DNA from: Acidobacteriota bacterium
Lineage (GTDB): Bacteria > Acidobacteriota > Terriglobia > Terriglobales > Acidobacteriaceae
Direction: 5' to 3'
Length of the DNA: 64,000 nt
Assembly: GCA_021846985.1 (NCBI GenBank)
Contig: JAJZVX010000001.1
Location: forward strand, 330,355 to 394,354
The position numbers were made by a program, and so were the translations under genes. The notes under the pieces were generated by a model. That model did not search any database and had not been told where the DNA came from. It was given only the letters and a program-made list of their open reading frames with translations. Of the stretch, positions 61,226-64,000 are shown piece by piece. Every line of letters starts with the position of its first letter. The stretch's first letter is position 1.

Positions 61226-64000
61226 GAATCGACTCCGCACCACGCTCATGCCGCATCTGCCACCCGCGCCACATCTCGTAAATCACTGGAATCACGATCA
61301 GCGTCAGAATGGTCGATGTCACCATGCCGCCCACCATGGGAGCGGCAATGCGCTTCATGACATCGGCGCCGGTGCCGTGGCTCCACATGATGGGAAGCAG
61401 GCCGGCGATGATGGCCGTAACGGTCATCATCTTGGGACGAACGCGCATCACCGCGCCCTCGATGATGGCGTCGTACAGATCGCGTCGCGTGAGCATGGTT
61501 CCTTCCGCGCGACGCCGGTCGTACACCTCGTCGAGATACACGATCATCACCACGCCAGTTTCCGAGGCCACGCCGGCCAGAGCGATAAACCCAACCCACA
61601 CCGCGACACTTGTGTTGTAACTGAGCAGATACAGCAGCCAGAATCCTCCGATCAGCGCAAACGGCAGTGAGAGCATGACAATCATGGTTTTGGCGATAGA
61701 GTGAAAATTGGTGTAAAGCAGCACCAGGATGATCAGCAGCGTGAGAGGAATGACGTACTTGAGGGTCTGCTTCGCGTGCTCCATGTACTCCCATTGGCCG
61801 CTCCAGTTGAGGTAGTGCCCTGGCGGCAGCTTGACCTTCTGGTTGACGACCTGCATGGCGTTGTGGACATACGTGCCGATGTCGACACCCGCCACATCTA
61901 CATAGACATAGCCCACGGGAATCGCGCCTTCCGTCTTGATGACAGGCGGGCCCATGGTTACCCGGATCTCCGCGAGTTGGGTAATCGGCACCTGCGCCCC
62001 GCCGGGAGTTGCGACCAGAACCCTGTCGAGCGCCTGGGGATCGGTTCGGTAATCACGTAGATAGCGCACGTCCACTGGATAACGTTCGCGGCCTTCGATG
62101 GTGGTGCTGATGTTCGTACCGCCGATCGCGGTTTCAATGACGTCTTCTACGTCGGCCACTGTAAGCCCATAGCGGGCAATGGCGTCGCGGTTGATCTTGA
62201 AGTCAAGATAATATCCGCTGGCTGCGCGCTCCGCATAAACATTGCGGCTGCCCGGAAGGTTACGCAACGCATCCTCGATCTGTTCTCCGATGTTCTGGAT
62301 CACGGCCAGATCGGGCCCGAAGATCTTGATGCCAACAGGGGTGCGAATGCCGGTGGAAAGCATATCGGTCCTACCTTTGATCGGCATGGTCCAGGAGTTG
62401 GAAACACCCGGGATGTGTATCGCCGCATCCATCTGGCTGATCAGCTTCTCCGGGGTCATGCCCTTCGGCCACTGATCTTCCGGCTTCAGAACAATCGTGG
62501 CTTCTCCCATCTCGAGCGGCGCCGGATCGGTGGAGGTGCGCGCCCGCCCTCCTTTGCCGAAGACGGAAACCACTTCGGGGAACTGCTTGATGATCTTGTC
62601 TTCAAGCTGTGTCGCTGCAATCGTCTGCGTGATCGACTGCCCCGGCAGGCCGCTGGGCATGTAGAGCAGACTGCCCTCGTACAACGGCGGCATGAACTCT
62701 GATCCGAGACGGCGAACGGGAAGAACGGTGACGGCCAGGGCGGCCAGGGACAGCAGGATCACGGTTTTGGGGAACTTGAGTGCCAGGTGCACGAATGGCT
62801 TGTACGCCCAGATCAGGAAGCGATTCACCGGGTTCCTATGCTCCGGTGCGATCTTGCCGCGAATGAAGAGCGTCATCAGCACCGGCACCAGGGTGATCGA
62901 AAGCAGAGAAGCAAAAAGCATGGAGAAGGTCTTGGTGTAGGCCAGCGGCTTGAAGAGCCGTCCTTCCTGCGCCTCGAGCGAAAAGACCGGAATGAACGAC
63001 ACGGCGATAATGAGCAGGGAGAAGAACAGCGGCCTGCCTACCTCTTTAGCGGCGGCAAGGATCACTTCGTTGCGGTCTTCCTTCTTTCCTCCTGCTTCCC
63101 ACTTTTCGAGGTGCTTGTGGGCGTTCTCGATCATGACAATCGCCCCGTCCACCATGGCGCCGATGGCAATGGCGATACCGCTCAGCGACATGATGTTGGA
63201 ATTGAGATGGATGGAATACATCGCGATAAACATCATGAGAATGGCGACGGGAAGCGTCAGGATCGCAACCAGCGCGCTGCGCACATGGAAGAGGAAGATC
63301 AGGCAGACGATGCTGACGATGATCATCTCTTCGATGAGCTTCTCCCTGAGCGTGGCGATGGACCGCAGAATCAGTTCCGATCGGTCGTAGACCGGCACAA
63401 TATCCACACCTTTGGGTAGTGAACTCTTGATCTGGTCGATCCTTTGTTTGACCCGGCCGATAAGGGCCAGCGCATTTTCCCCGTAGCGCGCCACGACAAT
63501 GCCGCCGGCGACCTGTCCTTCGCCATTGAGCTCGGCCAGGCCGCGCCGCATGTCCGGACCGAGATGGACATCTGCCACATCGCGCAGGTAGATGGGCGTG
63601 CCGTCTCCGTTGGTGCCGACGACCACCTTTTGAAGGTCGGCGACCGAGCGGATGTAACCGAGCCCCCGCACCATATACTCACGGCCGGTATACTCCACGA
63701 CCCGTCCGCCCACATCGTTGTTGCTGCGGCGAATGGCCTCGATCACGCGATTGATGGCGAGATGGTAAGCAAGCAGCGTGTCGGGATTGATGTCCACCTG
63801 ATACTGCTTCACAAAGCCGCCGATGCCGGCTACTTCGGAGACTCCCGGCACGCTGTCGATCGCATAGCGCACCGTCCAATCCTGAAGACTTCGCAACTGG
63901 GAGAGATCGTGCTGGCCGGTCTTGTCAACCAGTGCGTACATGTACACCCAACCGACACCCGTTGCATCCGGACCCAGCGTGGGCGTAACTCCCGCCGGAA
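61218..64000 (-). CDS. cusA: HME-RND heavy-metal efflux pump, CusA/CzcA type (5' end outside window)
   Basis: The frame runs open through the window edge; 927 residues are visible and the N-terminal about 120 are missing. Clear CusA/CzcA strings: TLGPDATGVGW, VPGVSEVAGIGGFVKQYQV, the TM4 region GIAIAIGAMVDGAIVMIENAHK, and SNSWTMPIKGRTDMLSTGIRTP, the latter typical of Cu/Ag pumps. This inner-membrane trimer takes metal ions from the periplasm or cytoplasm and sends them through an adaptor and outer-membrane channel, which must lie beyond the window. Use of Cu+/Ag+ rather than Zn/Co is favoured by the MPIK and TGIRTP motif and the nearby Met-rich lipoprotein, but is not certain. Confidence 0.92.
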   Translation of the reverse strand, partial: PAGVTPTLGPDATGVGWVYMYALVDKTGQHDLSQLRSLQDWTVRYAIDSVPGVSEVAGIGGFVKQYQVDINPDTLLAYHLAINRVIEAIRRSNNDVGGRVVEYTGREYMVRGLGYIRSVADLQKVVVGTNGDGTPIYLRDVADVHLGPDMRRGLAELNGEGQVAGGIVVARYGENALALIGRVKQRIDQIKSSLPKGVDIVPVYDRSELILRSIATLREKLIEEMIIVSIVCLIFLFHVRSALVAILTLPVAILMMFIAMYSIHLNSNIMSLSGIAIAIGAMVDGAIVMIENAHKHLEKWEAGGKKEDRNEVILAAAKEVGRPLFFSLLIIAVSFIPVFSLEAQEGRLFKPLAYTKTFSMLFASLLSITLVPVLMTLFIRGKIAPEHRNPVNRFLIWAYKPFVHLALKFPKTVILLSLAALAVTVLPVRRLGSEFMPPLYEGSLLYMPSGLPGQSITQTIAATQLEDKIIKQFPEVVSVFGKGGRARTSTDPAPLEMGEATIVLKPEDQWPKGMTPEKLISQMDAAIHIPGVSNSWTMPIKGRTDMLSTGIRTPVGIKIFGPDLAVIQNIGEQIEDALRNLPGSRNVYAERAASGYYLDFKINRDAIARYGLTVADVEDVIETAIGGTNISTTIEGRERYPVDVRYLRDYRTDPQALDRVLVATPGGAQVPITQLAEIRVTMGPPVIKTEGAIPVGYVYVDVAGVDIGTYVHNAMQVVNQKVKLPPGHYLNWSGQWEYMEHAKQTLKYVIPLTLLIILVLLYTNFHSIAKTMIVMLSLPFALIGGFWLLYLLSYNTSVAVWVGFIALAGVASETGVVMIVYLDEVYDRRRAEGTMLTRRDLYDAIIEGAVMRVRPKMMTVTAIIAGLLPIMWSHGTGADVMKRIAAPMVGGMVTSTILTLIVIPVIYEMWRGWQMRHERGAESIHA

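Overview
The window is about 64 kb of GC-rich, densely packed bacterial chromosome. I see no rRNA, tRNA, CRISPR array, transposase or phage gene. The gene set is that of a diderm heterotroph: lipid A genes lpxD and an lpxL-like acyltransferase, a cellulose-secretion barrel BcsC, an HME-RND efflux pump and several lipoproteins. It also has a bacillithiol-type deacetylase (bshB1), a KdpD split into separate sensor and kinase genes, and family-typical glycosidase and isomerase genes. That mixture suits the phylum Acidobacteriota (Terriglobia/Acidobacteriaceae type). The assignment is an inference from gene content, not from a marker-gene alignment.

Layout, left to right. (1) 2-10914: cellulose operon bcsAB (a fusion, cut by the window edge), bcsZ, and a very large bcsC with an internal duplication, closed by a terminator. 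(2) 10.9-18.5 kb: a small SHOCT-like gene with a damaged start; a stand-alone KdpD sensor next to a histidine-kinase-like protein that has Arg where the phosphoacceptor His should be; a polytopic membrane protein, a GT2 glycosyltransferase, a ZIP transporter and YchF. (3) 18.5-23.6 kb: cytochrome c maturation genes ccmF-ccmH-ccmI-like plus a carboxypeptidase-regulatory-like membrane protein, preceded by a CRP-type palindrome. (4) 23.7-34.2 kb: uvrB, cyaY, pstS, a secreted DUF4965-family protein, a DMT permease, a Tat-exported sugar isomerase-like protein, and phoB-phoR.

(5) 34.6-43.8 kb: a half-size TauE protein, a methyltransferase, bshB1, a lipoprotein, a homocysteine methyltransferase/MTHFR fusion, xseB, the lpxL-like/lpxD/P-loop cluster and a SYLF protein. 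(6) 44.4-54.8 kb: a LuxR-type regulator with a degenerate receiver, an HU protein, a site-2 protease, a repeat-bearing intergenic region, a sugar porter, priA (with a palindrome inserted in its zinc region), an M3 peptidase and an outer-membrane-like protein. (7) 54.9-57.0 kb: a fluoride-stress operon with a sigma70-type promoter, a fluoride riboswitch, an unknown ORF, crcB and two DUF190 genes. (8) 57.0-64.0 kb: decayed sequence, a Met-rich lipoprotein under a second CRP-type site, a lytic transglycosylase, a TPR protein and a CusA-type metal efflux pump running off the right edge.

The points most worth following up are the histidine-less KdpD partner kinase, the unknown ORF between the fluoride riboswitch and crcB, the palindrome insertion in priA, the duplicated BcsC, and the two CRP-type sites, each with a plausible -10 element 31-32 bp downstream.
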